Below are positions 54,294-63,706 of a DNA stretch of 64,000 nt, in pieces. Below the pieces are notes generated by a model, which searched no databases, had not been told where the DNA came from, and was given only the letters and a program-made list of their open reading frames with translations. The translations under genes were made by a program, and so were the position numbers. The DNA comes from Chitinophaga sancti (GTDB lineage Bacteria; Bacteroidota; Bacteroidia; Chitinophagales; Chitinophagaceae): contig NZ_CP139972.1 in the NCBI RefSeq assembly GCF_034424315.1, positions 248,001 to 312,000 on the forward strand, read 5' to 3'. Every line of letters begins with the position of its first letter. Positions within the stretch are counted from its first letter, which is position 1.

Positions 54294-54301
54294 TATCTTT
54301 G
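54294..54301 (+). promoter_or_regulatory. TAnnTTTG element before smc
   Basis: TATCTTTG lies 30 bases before the smc GTG. The start site would be near 54308, leaving room for the GAGGAG ribosome site at 54321. Confidence 0.45.
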
Positions 54302-54331
54302 ACGGCTTTAAAAAAACAAAGAGGAGCAATT

Positions 54332-57300
54332 GTGCGTTTAAAAACATTAGAAATCAAAGGCTTCAAAAGTTTTGCAGACAAGACTGTCTTACACTTCGAT
54401 GAAGGTGTAACCGGGGTTATAGGCCCCAACGGCTGTGGCAAAAGTAATATTATCGACTCCATCCGATGGGTTATTGGTGAGCATAAGATCTCCAATCTCC
54501 GCTCAGAAAACCAATCCGGCCTGGTGTTCAACGGCTCCAAAACCCGCTCTGCCAGCGGGATGGCTGAAGTAAGCCTCACGTTTGAGAATACCCGCAATGT
54601 ACTCCCTACTGAGTTTACCACCGTCACTATCACCCGCAAATTCTACAAGAACGGTGATTCCGAATACAGACTAAATGACGTAGCCTGCCGGCTGAAGGAC
54701 ATCCATAACCTGTTTATGGATACTGGTGTCAGCACGGATTCTTACGCCATCATCGAACTCGGGATGGTAGATGATATCATTAAAGATAAAGAGAACTCCC
54801 GCCGCCGCATGCTTGAGCAAGCCGCCGGTATCTCCATCTACAAAACCCGTAAAAAGGAAGCCAAATCGAAGCTCGACGCGACCGAAGGAGACCTGAACCG
54901 TATTGAGGACCTGCTGTTTGAAATCAACAACAACCTCAAAACCCTCGAAGCCCAGGCCCGTAAAGCTGAACGCTTCTACGAAATCAAGAAAGAATACCGC
55001 GAAATCTCTATAGAACTGGCCAAAGCCGCCCTCGAAGGTTTTAATGTTGAATTTAAAGACCTGACAGACAGGCAACAAGCCGAATCAGATAAGAAACTGG
55101 CCCTGGAAGCCGACATCACCAAAGATGAGGCCTCCATCGAAGAAGATAAACTGCACTTCGTAGCCAAAGAACGCGAACTGTCCGTACTGCAAAAATCCTT
55201 TAACGAGCTGGTAGCCACCATCCGTACCAAGGAAAACGACAAGAACCTCGCAACACAACAACTCACCTACTTAAAGGAAAGAGAACGCAATATCAGCTCC
55301 TTCCTCACCAACGCCGAAGGACAGCTGCAAGGTCTCACCGATTCCATCGCCTTTACCGAAAACCAGGTTACAGAAGAACAGGATGTGTTCGACTCCCTCC
55401 AGGATCAACTGGAAGGCCTGCAGGACATGGTGGATGATAAGAAGGAATCCTTTAACCAAAAGAAACTGGCCCTCGAAAACCTCCGCCGCGATCAGCAACA
55501 ATGGCAACGCCAGCAGTTCGAGGCAGAGAAAAAAGTGGCCGTAGCCGATACTTCGGTACAGAACCTCCAGCGTAGCATTCAGCAACTCCAGGAAGAAAAG
55601 GCCAACCGCCAGCTGCAAATCACGCAACTGGATGAAGAAAAAGGCATTTTGCAGGATACCCTGCTGGATGCAAAGGGCGACCTGGAAGAAATGATTGCTT
55701 TCCAGGAAGAGACCAAGAGCAAGATCCTCAGTACCCAGGGCGAAATTGAAGGCCTGCGTGATAAACTGGTGGATGAAAACCGTACCCTCGATCAGAAAAA
55801 GAACGAGTACGACCTGCTCAAATCCCTGGTAGACAGCCTGGAAGGTTACCCCGACAGTATCAAATTCCTCAGGAAAAATACCGACTGGAACAATAAAGCC
55901 CCAATCCTTAGCGATATCTTCTTTTGTCGCGAAGACTACCGCACCTGCGTAGAGAACCTGCTCGAACCTTACCTGAACTATTATGTAGTCAACAACGCTG
56001 CCGAAGCCATTCAGGCGATCAACCTCCTCGATGATAACAAGAAGGGTAAAGCCAATTTCTTTATCCTGGATCAGTTCCATCATCAGGGCGCTCAGCGCTC
56101 TACCCCTCCCAATACCATCCCGGCACTGGATGTGGTAGAGATTGAAGAAAGGTATCAAGGACTGGGTAATTACCTGCTGGGCAAGGTGTTCATCGCTGAC
56201 AATGTAAGTGGCATTGAATGGGAGCAGCTCTCCGATCAGGATGTACTTGTGATCGAAAAGAGTGGCCGCATTGTACGTGGTAAATACAATATGAGTGGTG
56301 GTAGCGTGGGTGCTTTCGAAGGAAAGAAACTCGGCCGCGCCAAGAACCTCGAAAAACTGGATGAGGAGATCCGTGCACTGGAAACGATCGTCGCTACCCT
56401 GCGCGAACAGATCCAGGTGAAGCATAACGAGGTCCTGGGCTATAACACCCAGCTGAATGAAAACAGGATCAACCAGCAGCGGGAAAAGATCAACCAGCTG
56501 AATAACCAGGTCTTTGGTCTGCAGAACAGGATCGAGAACTTCCGTCACCTCATCGAATCCGGCGATAAAAGGCTGGCTGAAATGCAGCAATCCCTGGAAC
56601 AGAACCAGGAAAGCATTGCCGGTGTAAGGGAAGAACTGGAAGATCTGAATGAGAAGGTACATGCACTGCACGACAATATTGTCAATGCAGAACGTGCTGC
56701 CAGCGATGCGGAAGCACAGTTTAACCAGGCGAATGTACAGTTCAACAACCAGAACTTACAACAGACCCGCCAGCAATCCAAAGTAGCGGCCCTGCGCCAG
56801 GAACTGGATTTTAAACGTAAGCAACTGACAGATCTGCACAACCAGATCACCAGCAATAAGAGCCAGCTGGAAGATGCGGTAGCGAATATTGCTGCTGCTG
56901 AAGACAAACTGGGGGCTGCAGAAGATGGCCTGATAGACCTCTTCCGCCGCAAAGAAGAAGAAGAGAAAGAACTGAACGAGAAGGACCAGGAATATTATAA
57001 TTTCCGGAACATGCTGCAGGAAAAGGAAACCAGCCTCCGTGCCCGTACGCGTGCCCGCGAGGAGCTGGACCGTGCCCTGACCGTGATCAAGGACAAGGTG
57101 AATGAGCTGAAACTGCAACTGGCCTCCATGAAAGAACGCCTGAGTGTGGAGTTCAAGGTGAACCTGGATGAAATAATAGATGAGGTGCGTAGTTCTACAT
57201 TGCCGGCAGACGAATTGCAGGGTAGTGCAGAACGCCTGAAAAAGCGACTGGAGAACATGGGTGAGATCAACCCGACTGCGATAGAGGCTTACCAGGAAAT

Positions 57301-57862
57301 GAAGAAGCGGTATGAGTTTATCCTGGAACAAAAGAATGATCTTGTGACGGCGAAAGAATCCCTGATGGCCACGATCCAGGAAGTGGAGGCAACGGCGAAC
57401 CAGAAATTTTTGGAAACCTTTAACCAGGTGAAGGAGAATTTTGTTAGAGTATTTAAGGCGCTGTTTACAGAGGAAGATCAGTGTGATATGATATTGAGTG
57501 ATCCGGAGAACCTGGCAGACACAGGGATTGAGATTATAGCGAAGCCGAAGGGTAAGCGTCCGGCAGCAATTACACAGTTGAGCGGTGGAGAAAAGACCCT
57601 GACAGCAACAGCTTTGTTGTTTGCGATCTACCTGATCAAACCGGCACCGTTCTGTATCCTGGATGAGGTGGATGCGCCACTGGATGATGCAAATGTTGGG
57701 AAGTTTACGAATATGATTCGTAAATTTTCGGATAATTCACAGTTTATTATTGTAACGCACAATAAGCAAACGATGGCATCGGTAGATGTGATTTATGGCG
57801 TGACAATGCAGGAGCCAGGGGTTAGTAAGCTGGTGCCGGTGGACTTTAGAAGTCTGAACTAG
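54332..57862 (+). CDS. smc: Chromosome segregation protein SMC
   Basis: GTG at 54332 follows a GAGGAG ribosome site by five bases and gives 1176 residues beginning VRLKTLEIKGFKSFADKT; a TTG 33 bases upstream is less likely. Walker A is GVIGPNGCGKSNIIDSIRW near residue 30. Two long coiled coils flank a hinge region around residues 520-680 (SLEGYPDSIKFLRK to KYNMSGGSVGAFEGKKLG). The C-terminal head has ITQLSGGEKTLTATALLFAI and Walker B APFCILDEVDAPLDDANVGK. SMC dimers with ScpAB compact and separate chromosomes. It is a single-gene unit here; scpA and scpB are not in the window. Confidence 0.97.
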   Translation: MRLKTLEIKGFKSFADKTVLHFDEGVTGVIGPNGCGKSNIIDSIRWVIGEHKISNLRSENQSGLVFNGSKTRSASGMAEVSLTFENTRNVLPTEFTTVTITRKFYKNGDSEYRLNDVACRLKDIHNLFMDTGVSTDSYAIIELGMVDDIIKDKENSRRRMLEQAAGISIYKTRKKEAKSKLDATEGDLNRIEDLLFEINNNLKTLEAQARKAERFYEIKKEYREISIELAKAALEGFNVEFKDLTDRQQAESDKKLALEADITKDEASIEEDKLHFVAKERELSVLQKSFNELVATIRTKENDKNLATQQLTYLKERERNISSFLTNAEGQLQGLTDSIAFTENQVTEEQDVFDSLQDQLEGLQDMVDDKKESFNQKKLALENLRRDQQQWQRQQFEAEKKVAVADTSVQNLQRSIQQLQEEKANRQLQITQLDEEKGILQDTLLDAKGDLEEMIAFQEETKSKILSTQGEIEGLRDKLVDENRTLDQKKNEYDLLKSLVDSLEGYPDSIKFLRKNTDWNNKAPILSDIFFCREDYRTCVENLLEPYLNYYVVNNAAEAIQAINLLDDNKKGKANFFILDQFHHQGAQRSTPPNTIPALDVVEIEERYQGLGNYLLGKVFIADNVSGIEWEQLSDQDVLVIEKSGRIVRGKYNMSGGSVGAFEGKKLGRAKNLEKLDEEIRALETIVATLREQIQVKHNEVLGYNTQLNENRINQQREKINQLNNQVFGLQNRIENFRHLIESGDKRLAEMQQSLEQNQESIAGVREELEDLNEKVHALHDNIVNAERAASDAEAQFNQANVQFNNQNLQQTRQQSKVAALRQELDFKRKQLTDLHNQITSNKSQLEDAVANIAAAEDKLGAAEDGLIDLFRRKEEEEKELNEKDQEYYNFRNMLQEKETSLRARTRAREELDRALTVIKDKVNELKLQLASMKERLSVEFKVNLDEIIDEVRSSTLPADELQGSAERLKKRLENMGEINPTAIEAYQEMKKRYEFILEQKNDLVTAKESLMATIQEVEATANQKFLETFNQVKENFVRVFKALFTEEDQCDMILSDPENLADTGIEIIAKPKGKRPAAITQLSGGEKTLTATALLFAIYLIKPAPFCILDEVDAPLDDANVGKFTNMIRKFSDNSQFIIVTHNKQTMASVDVIYGVTMQEPGVSKLVPVDFRSLN

Positions 57863-58038
57863 TGGGGAACCTGGAATTTTAAAAAAAAGTTGAATAGCTG
57901 GAACTGAGGATAGAAAGGAGCGTGGTTCGATTTTTTTAGGTTGTTGCCTGAAATTTTAAAATTCATAAGCAGCACGAACTTTTAGATTTCAGAAGTCTGA
58001 ATTAACTTTACGCAACCAAACAAAAAACTTACATAGCT

Positions 58039-58437
58039 ATGGGCACATGGGGTACCAGAAATTTTGAAAATGATGGTTCACTAGACTGGGTATTTGAAAT
58101 GATTGATGCTAAGGATGGAGGCTTGATCGCTGATACCTTGCAGTTTTCATTGAACAAAGACGGTCTCCTCGACACTTCTGAATGCGAAGATGCATTAGCA
58201 GCCGCTGAAACAGTAGCCGCACTAACAGGCAAACCCAGTGAAGACTATCCTGAAACTCCACTGGAAAAGCTGGATTCTTTAAATATTCTGGCTACCCTGG
58301 CATTGAGAAAACTTGCAATTTCGGTGGTTGAAAAGATCAAGCTGAATTCTGAAATGAAGCAGACGTTTACAGACAGTGGGGAGGTAGAAGCGTGGTTTGC
58401 TATACAGGATGAGCTGATCAAAAGACTAAGCTTATAA
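58039..58437 (+). CDS. DUF4259 protein
   Basis: A 132-residue soluble protein opening MGTWGTRNFENDGSLDWVFE, the distinct DUF4259 start, with acidic, helical middle (SECEDALAAAETVAALTGKP). No function is established for the family; similar proteins often appear near toxin or immunity loci, which is not the case here. It is a single gene with short spacing to terminators downstream (58458-58488 and 58542-58576). Confidence 0.85.
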   Translation: MGTWGTRNFENDGSLDWVFEMIDAKDGGLIADTLQFSLNKDGLLDTSECEDALAAAETVAALTGKPSEDYPETPLEKLDSLNILATLALRKLAISVVEKIKLNSEMKQTFTDSGEVEAWFAIQDELIKRLSL

Positions 58438-58457
58438 CACCTGTAAATACCTGATTG

Positions 58458-58488
58458 AAAGCCTTTTGGACTTGTGCCAGAAGGCTTT
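58458..58488 (+). terminator. Hairpin after the DUF4259 gene
   Basis: AAAGCCTTTTGG pairs with CCAGAAGGCTTT (one mismatch) around a short loop, 20 bases after the stop. The T-run is weak. Confidence 0.65.
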
Positions 58489-58541
58489 ATCTATTTGGAG
58501 TAATGGGTGCTGCATTTTGCCCGCCCTAAACCATGGGCAAT

Positions 58542-58576
58542 AAAAAAGGGGGCGACCGTCGGCTGCCCCCTTTTTT
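58542..58576. terminator. Bidirectional terminator between DUF4259 and nucleoside transporter genes
   Basis: AAAAAAGGGGGC pairs perfectly with GCCCCCTTTTTT around an 11-base loop. Convergent genes lie on both sides. Confidence 0.92.
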
Positions 58577-58641
58577 ATCCGAAAAAAGGTTTTCATTCCC
58601 TTTGGTGAATTCCTTCCTTCATGAAAGTATTATTATGCAGA

Positions 58642-59904
58642 TTATATCAGGATACCAGCAATCGTTGCTGATAAATAAGAAGCCAAGGTACCGCAGAACA
58701 GGGCTTTCAGGCCCAGCGCTGCCAGATCTCCTCTTCTCTCAGGCGCCAATACCCCAATACCACCAATCTGCATACCTACACTACTAAAATTAGCAAAGCC
58801 ACAAATCGCCACACTCACAATCAGCAGCCCTTTGGAAGAAACCACCGGGATCGTCTTGTCTGTCAGGTGCTTAAATGCAATAAACTCATTCACCGTCAGT
58901 TTCTGACCTAATAAGGTCGCCACACTATTCACATCGCCATTCGGAACACCCATTGCCCATGCTACCGGATAGAACAATTTACCAAAGATAAAATTCAGGC
59001 TCAGGTTAAACTCCGGGTTGAAGATATGCCCGATCTTCAGCAGGCCCCAGTCCAGGAACGCAATCAGGGCAATGAAACCAATGATCATCGCAATCACGTT
59101 CATCGCAATCTTAAAGCCGTCACTGGCACCATGAGAGATCGCATCGATCACATTTACATAATGACTTTTTACATCCAGTTTCACAACCCCCATGGTCTGG
59201 GATTCTTCCGTTTCAGGAAACACGATCTTGGAAATCACCAGCGCACCCGGTGCCGCCATCAGGCTGGCCGTGATCAGCATCGGTGCCAGGTCCATACCCG
59301 CAGATAATCCCATATTGGAATAAACCACGAGGATCCCGCCCGCAATACAGGCCAGACTACCACTCATCGAAGCCAGCAACTCACTTTTGGTCATATATGG
59401 TAAGTAAGGACGGATCATTACCTGGGCTTCAATCTGCCCCACAAAGGCACTCGCCACATTGCTCAGTGCTTCCGCACCACTCACCCGCATCACTACATTC
59501 ATGGCTTTAGCTATCACAGCTACGATGCGCTGCATGATACCAAAGTGATAAAAGATCGCTACCAGCGCACATACCAGGATAATCGCAGCAGTTACATTGA
59601 ACGCAAATACGAAACCACTCTGCGCGTAATCACTGATCGTATCAGGAGTAGGCTTTACCGCTATACCAGCATACACAAAAGCCGCACCTTCACGGGCAAA
59701 CTGTTCCAGTTTCCCCATTGCTTTACCTAATAGCTGGAAAAATCGAAACACGGGTGGTACCTTAAATACCAGCAGGGCAATTATTACCTGTAATCCGATA
59801 CCACTAAATACAAGACGGAAATTGATCTTCTTTTTGTTGTTGGAAAATAAGTAAGCAAGTCCCAGGATGAGGATAATACCAAAAAGGCCCTGAAAACGTC
59901 CCAT
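58642..59904 (-). CDS. Concentrative nucleoside transporter (CNT/NupC family)
   Basis: A 420-residue membrane protein with about ten hydrophobic helices. The CNT core is visible: an N-terminal part (FQGLFGIILILGLAYLFSNN), the first nucleoside domain, a gate region (YLPYMTKSELLASMSGSLAC), then AAPGALVISKIVFPETEESQ and the C-terminal FANFSSVGMQIGGIGVLAPE. This symporter family takes up nucleosides with sodium or protons. It stands alone; its specificity cannot be inferred. A TATCTTCG near-match to the -7 box lies upstream. Confidence 0.92.
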   Translation of the reverse strand: MGRFQGLFGIILILGLAYLFSNNKKKINFRLVFSGIGLQVIIALLVFKVPPVFRFFQLLGKAMGKLEQFAREGAAFVYAGIAVKPTPDTISDYAQSGFVFAFNVTAAIILVCALVAIFYHFGIMQRIVAVIAKAMNVVMRVSGAEALSNVASAFVGQIEAQVMIRPYLPYMTKSELLASMSGSLACIAGGILVVYSNMGLSAGMDLAPMLITASLMAAPGALVISKIVFPETEESQTMGVVKLDVKSHYVNVIDAISHGASDGFKIAMNVIAMIIGFIALIAFLDWGLLKIGHIFNPEFNLSLNFIFGKLFYPVAWAMGVPNGDVNSVATLLGQKLTVNEFIAFKHLTDKTIPVVSSKGLLIVSVAICGFANFSSVGMQIGGIGVLAPERRGDLAALGLKALFCGTLASYLSATIAGILI

Positions 59905-60178
59905 AAGCTAATTTAGATCTAGTAAGGAGCGAAGATAAAAACAAATGAGGAAATTAATAGGGGGAAATTGGTACCATTCGGCTGCTAAGGGGCTGAAAAA
60001 TGAGGATTTTTGGCTAAAAATGATGGGAATCATAAAATGGAGAAGATACATAGAAATCGATTACATGCAATGAAAGGAACCTGACCAAAATTACTCTTCC
60101 ATCCATTTACCCCCCATCAAAAACACCCGCAATTAATATAATTTTATATCTACATTGTAATTTCAATCGATTTCATAA
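59905..60178 (+). promoter_or_regulatory. Divergent intergenic region with AATCGATT inverted repeats
   Basis: GAAATCGATT at 60053-60062 and its reverse complement AATCGATTTC at 60165-60174 are 102 bases apart, the second abutting the next ATG. This is a candidate looped operator, for instance of a LacI-family regulator. No gene is seen in the interval. Confidence 0.35.
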
Positions 60179-62425
60179 ATGAAAAATTGGACACTTTTCC
60201 TGGCCGCCGCCTATTGGCTCTCCGCCTGTACCGGCCCAGGACCTGCGAAAGATCATGCAGATTCCACAGCTATGAGACAAAAACTCGGTCCATCCCCTGT
60301 ACTGGATGCCAAAACCGCCCTCTCACACATGCAGCTGGAAAAAGGACTTGAAATCCAGCTTGTTGCGTCGGAACCCTTGATCACAACGCCCGTTGCCATG
60401 ACCTTCGACGACAAAGGTCGTATGTGGGTGGTAGAAATGATGGGGTATATGCCCGATACCGTTGGTACCGGCGAAGAGGTACCCAATGGCAAAGTGGTGA
60501 TCCTGGAGGATACCACCCATGACGGAATTGCTGATACCCGCAAAGTGCTCATTGACTCGTTGATCCTGCCCCGTGCCATCTGCCTGGTACCCGGAGGTTT
60601 CCTGCTGGCTGAGCCACCAAAACTCTGGTATGTGCCTGTCAAAAATGATGTTGCCGGCAAGCGCGTCCTGATCGATGATAAATATACTGAAGGAGGTAAT
60701 GTAGAACACCAGCCAAACGGCCTGCTCCGTGCCATGGATAACTGGATCTATAATGCCAAGTCCGACAAACGTTACCGCCAGATAAATGGCAAATGGGTGA
60801 AACAGGATACCCATTTCCGTGGTCAGTGGGGCGTATCCCAGGATAATTACGGCAGACTATTCACAAATAATAACTCTGAAAATGTGCTCGGCGATTATTT
60901 CCCGCCCGGCCTGGGTGCCCGCAACCCTAACCAGAAAACAGTAGCTGGTTATGATGAGAAGATTGTTCCGGACAACCGCGTTTATCCTAATCACCCAACA
61001 CCGGGTGTGAACCGGGGCTATATGAAAGGAGTATTGGATGATAGTCTTCGCCTGGTAGAAATGACGGCCGCCTGTAGTCCGCTTGTATATAGAGGCTGTC
61101 TTTTAGGCAAGCAATACGATAACAATATTTTCGTGGCAGAGCCCTGCGGTAACCTGGTTAAGCGCAATATCATCCAGGATAGCGGGTACGTGGTGAAAGG
61201 CCGCCAGGCTTACCAGAAGAAGGAGTTCCTGGTTAGTGATGATGAGCGTTTCCGCCCCGTTAGCCTGTACGATGCGCCGGATGGTGCCCTTTATATTGTA
61301 GATATGTACCGTGGGATCATTCAGCATAAGACCTACCTGACGCCTTACCTGAAAAATGAGATCAAAAGCCGTAACCTGACCAACCCGCTCAATTGCGGTC
61401 GTATTTATCGCATTATTCCTGCCGGGGCGAAAATACAACCAGTAGCGCTGGACAATAATCCTGACAAGCTCCTGGCATTATTAGATAGTCCGAACGGCTG
61501 GATCAGGGATAAGGCACAGCAAATGATCATTGACCATCACTATACCCAACTGATTCCGAAACTGAAAGAACGCCTGCACCAGGATGGCAGTATTTACGGT
61601 ACCATGCACGCCATGTGGACCCTGGAAGGTCTGGGGGCTTTGCAGGCAGCAGAAATAGAATTCCTGCTGCACCAGCAGAACCCTTACTTACAGGCGACGG
61701 CGATTTCAGCCCTGCCTTCTGTAAAGGTGCCGGCTGCCACCGCTGCGCTGACTGCCCTGCAGGAGAATGTATTCCTGGCACCTTACATCGCGCTGGTTTT
61801 ACCATATCTGCCTAATAGCGCAGACCTGCAAACGAAGTTGATGACACGGTATGCCAATGACCGTTATGTTGCAGATGCGATCATCAATAATAACAGTGGA
61901 AAGGAATCACAATTGCTGGCGCAGCTCATTAAAATTAATGGGGATACTACACTGGCAATGCGTCGGCATCTCGATGCTATCATGAAGGATATTGAAGTAC
62001 ATCGCAAAGCAAAAATGAGCGACGCGCTCGTGAAAGAATACCCGAAAGGAGCGAAGTTATTTGCAAATATCTGCCAGACCTGCCATGGAAAAGATGGGGA
62101 TGGAATCAAATCTCTGGCGCCGCCACTGAACCAGTCACAGTTAGTAACTGGAGACAAGAAACGGCTGATTTCCATTGTGTTATATGGCCTTACCGGACCT
62201 GTTGATGTAAATGGAAAACACTATAAAGCACCTGAGATCAGTGCAGATATGCCGGGGATTGGTAGCAATGATGAGTACAATGATCAGGACATTGCGGAGG
62301 TAATTAGCTTCATTAGAAATTGCTGGAGTAACCAGGGATCGAAGGTAACGGATAAGGATATACAGGAAGTGAGGAAGAAGTATAAAGGCAGACAAAAGCC
62401 GTTTACGATAGCAGAATTGAATTAA
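60179..62425 (+). CDS. Secreted beta-propeller/cytochrome c lipoprotein (Piru_Ver_Nterm-type)
   Basis: A 748-residue lipoprotein with the signal LAAAYWLSAC. From about residue 60 to 415 it resembles the membrane-bound dehydrogenase or PQQ-like beta-propeller domain (TTPVAMTFDDKGRMWVVEMM; NVEHQPNGLLRAMDNWIYNA; ALYIVDMYRGIIQHKTYLTP). A HEAT-like middle follows (LDSPNGWIRDKAQQMIIDHH), and the end carries a single class I cytochrome c with NICQTCHGKDGDGIKSLAPP. Such proteins are common in Planctomycetes and Bacteroidota and are presumed to oxidise a sugar or alcohol in the periplasm, with electrons going to the cytochrome. The substrate is not known. It ends in strong hairpins and faces the mqnE gene. 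Confidence 0.85.
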   Translation: MKNWTLFLAAAYWLSACTGPGPAKDHADSTAMRQKLGPSPVLDAKTALSHMQLEKGLEIQLVASEPLITTPVAMTFDDKGRMWVVEMMGYMPDTVGTGEEVPNGKVVILEDTTHDGIADTRKVLIDSLILPRAICLVPGGFLLAEPPKLWYVPVKNDVAGKRVLIDDKYTEGGNVEHQPNGLLRAMDNWIYNAKSDKRYRQINGKWVKQDTHFRGQWGVSQDNYGRLFTNNNSENVLGDYFPPGLGARNPNQKTVAGYDEKIVPDNRVYPNHPTPGVNRGYMKGVLDDSLRLVEMTAACSPLVYRGCLLGKQYDNNIFVAEPCGNLVKRNIIQDSGYVVKGRQAYQKKEFLVSDDERFRPVSLYDAPDGALYIVDMYRGIIQHKTYLTPYLKNEIKSRNLTNPLNCGRIYRIIPAGAKIQPVALDNNPDKLLALLDSPNGWIRDKAQQMIIDHHYTQLIPKLKERLHQDGSIYGTMHAMWTLEGLGALQAAEIEFLLHQQNPYLQATAISALPSVKVPAATAALTALQENVFLAPYIALVLPYLPNSADLQTKLMTRYANDRYVADAIINNNSGKESQLLAQLIKINGDTTLAMRRHLDAIMKDIEVHRKAKMSDALVKEYPKGAKLFANICQTCHGKDGDGIKSLAPPLNQSQLVTGDKKRLISIVLYGLTGPVDVNGKHYKAPEISADMPGIGSNDEYNDQDIAEVISFIRNCWSNQGSKVTDKDIQEVRKKYKGRQKPFTIAELN

Positions 62426-62433
62426 AAAAACTA

Positions 62434-62469
62434 CGGGTTATGATTATACGTCAGTACAGTCATAACCCG
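62434..62469 (+). other. Imperfectly explained hairpin after the cytochrome lipoprotein
   Basis: CGGGTTATGA pairs with TCATAACCCG around a 16-base loop, with no T-run directly after. It lies just before a full terminator, so it may stabilise the 3' end of the transcript. Confidence 0.5.
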
Positions 62470-62473
62470 CCTT

Positions 62474-62516
62474 AAAAAAAGAGGGCTGATTGCTAAGCAA
62501 TCAGCCCTCTTTTTTT
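62474..62516. terminator. Bidirectional terminator between the cytochrome lipoprotein and mqnE genes
   Basis: A perfect 20-base inverted repeat with loop TAA, A7 on one side and T7 on the other (core GAGGGCTGATTGC/GCAATCAGCCCTC). It serves both convergent genes. Confidence 0.93.
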
Positions 62517-62521
62517 GCTTT

Positions 62522-63703
62522 CTATTTAGCCATTAATTCTTCGTCAGAAAAAACGACATCTGTATAATCTTTTATCTCATTGTAAACAGTATCTCTCTCC
62601 ACCGGTCTTCTACCTGCCTGCTTAATCAGCATTGCCAACTGTGCGGTATTCATACTTGGATTCTGTTCCTCTGCACCCGCCATTGAGTAGATCTTGGTGG
62701 TATCATCAATGGTGCCATCCAGGTCATTCACCCCGAATGACAGCGTAAGCTGCGCACTTTGTCTGCCCAGCATTGGCCAGTAAGCTTTCAGGTGCGGGAA
62801 ATTATCCATATACAAACGCGCGATGGCGTACAAGCGCAGATCCTCAATCACAGATACCTCACCCACATGCTCCATTTCATTATCCTTATTCCTGAACTTC
62901 AGCGGAATAAAGGTATTGAAACCACCGGTTTCATCCTGCAACCGGCGCAGCCTTTCCATATGATCTACCCTGTGCCAGTACTGTTCCACATGGCCATACA
63001 GCATGGTCGCATTTGTATGCATACCCAGGTTATGCGCTGCCCTGTGAATATCTAACCAGCCGTCTGCATCTACTTTATCATGACAGATTTGTGCACGGAT
63101 ATCAGGATGGAAGATCTCCGCACCACCGCCCGGCATTGACTGCAGGCCGGCATCATACAGCTTCTTCATCCCTTCCTGTACGCTCAGTTTGGCTTTGCGG
63201 AACATATAGTCCAGCTCCACCGCCGTAAATCCTTTGATATGTAAATCCGGACGATGTGCCCTGATCTTTTCCAGCAGTTCTACGAAGAAGTCCAGGTTCA
63301 TTTTCGGATGCACACCGCCTACGATGTGTACTTCGGTAACCGGCTGACCATCATATTTCTTTACGATGTCCAGCATCTGGTCTACGCTCAGTTCCCAACC
63401 TTCTTCTTTATGCTTATAAAGCTTTGAGTATGAACAGAATTTACAAGTGAAGATACAAACGTTTGTCGGCTCAATATGGAAATTCCTGTTGAAATAGGTT
63501 TTATCTCCATGCATACGCACCCTAACGAAATTGGCCAGCGCGCCCACATAGCCCAGTTCGCCTTTTTCAAACAGCAGTATACCTTCATCAGTAGTCAGCC
63601 GCTCTTTGGCGAGCACTTTTTCTCCAATGTTCTTCAATGCTTTATCCAGCCTGGCATCCTGCAACAGCGTTTCCACTGCAGGATAATCGTTTTGAGTAGT
63701 CAT
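62522..63703 (-). CDS. mqnE: Aminofutalosine synthase, radical SAM
   Basis: A 393-residue radical SAM enzyme. The 4Fe-4S motif is CIFTCKFCSYSKL near residue 83. MPGGGAEIFHPDIR and HTNATMLYGHVEQYWHRVDH are typical of the MqnE/MqnC/CofH group. Its length and the C-terminal block AYWPMLGRQSAQLTLSFGVN followed by IYSMAGAEEQNPSMNTAQLA fit MqnE. It catalyses radical addition and rearrangement to aminofutalosine, the entry of the futalosine route to menaquinone. The adjacent minus-strand gene ends 3 bases beyond its start, so they are likely co-transcribed. No other mqn gene is in view. Confidence 0.94.
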   Translation of the reverse strand: MTTQNDYPAVETLLQDARLDKALKNIGEKVLAKERLTTDEGILLFEKGELGYVGALANFVRVRMHGDKTYFNRNFHIEPTNVCIFTCKFCSYSKLYKHKEEGWELSVDQMLDIVKKYDGQPVTEVHIVGGVHPKMNLDFFVELLEKIRAHRPDLHIKGFTAVELDYMFRKAKLSVQEGMKKLYDAGLQSMPGGGAEIFHPDIRAQICHDKVDADGWLDIHRAAHNLGMHTNATMLYGHVEQYWHRVDHMERLRRLQDETGGFNTFIPLKFRNKDNEMEHVGEVSVIEDLRLYAIARLYMDNFPHLKAYWPMLGRQSAQLTLSFGVNDLDGTIDDTTKIYSMAGAEEQNPSMNTAQLAMLIKQAGRRPVERDTVYNEIKDYTDVVFSDEELMAK

Positions 63704-63706
63704 CCT

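Noticed and set aside
55271..56671. 466-codon open frame opposite smc
   Set aside because: Antisense shadow over the coiled-coil part of smc; its hydrophobic composition mirrors the Glu/Lys/Gln codons of the real gene.
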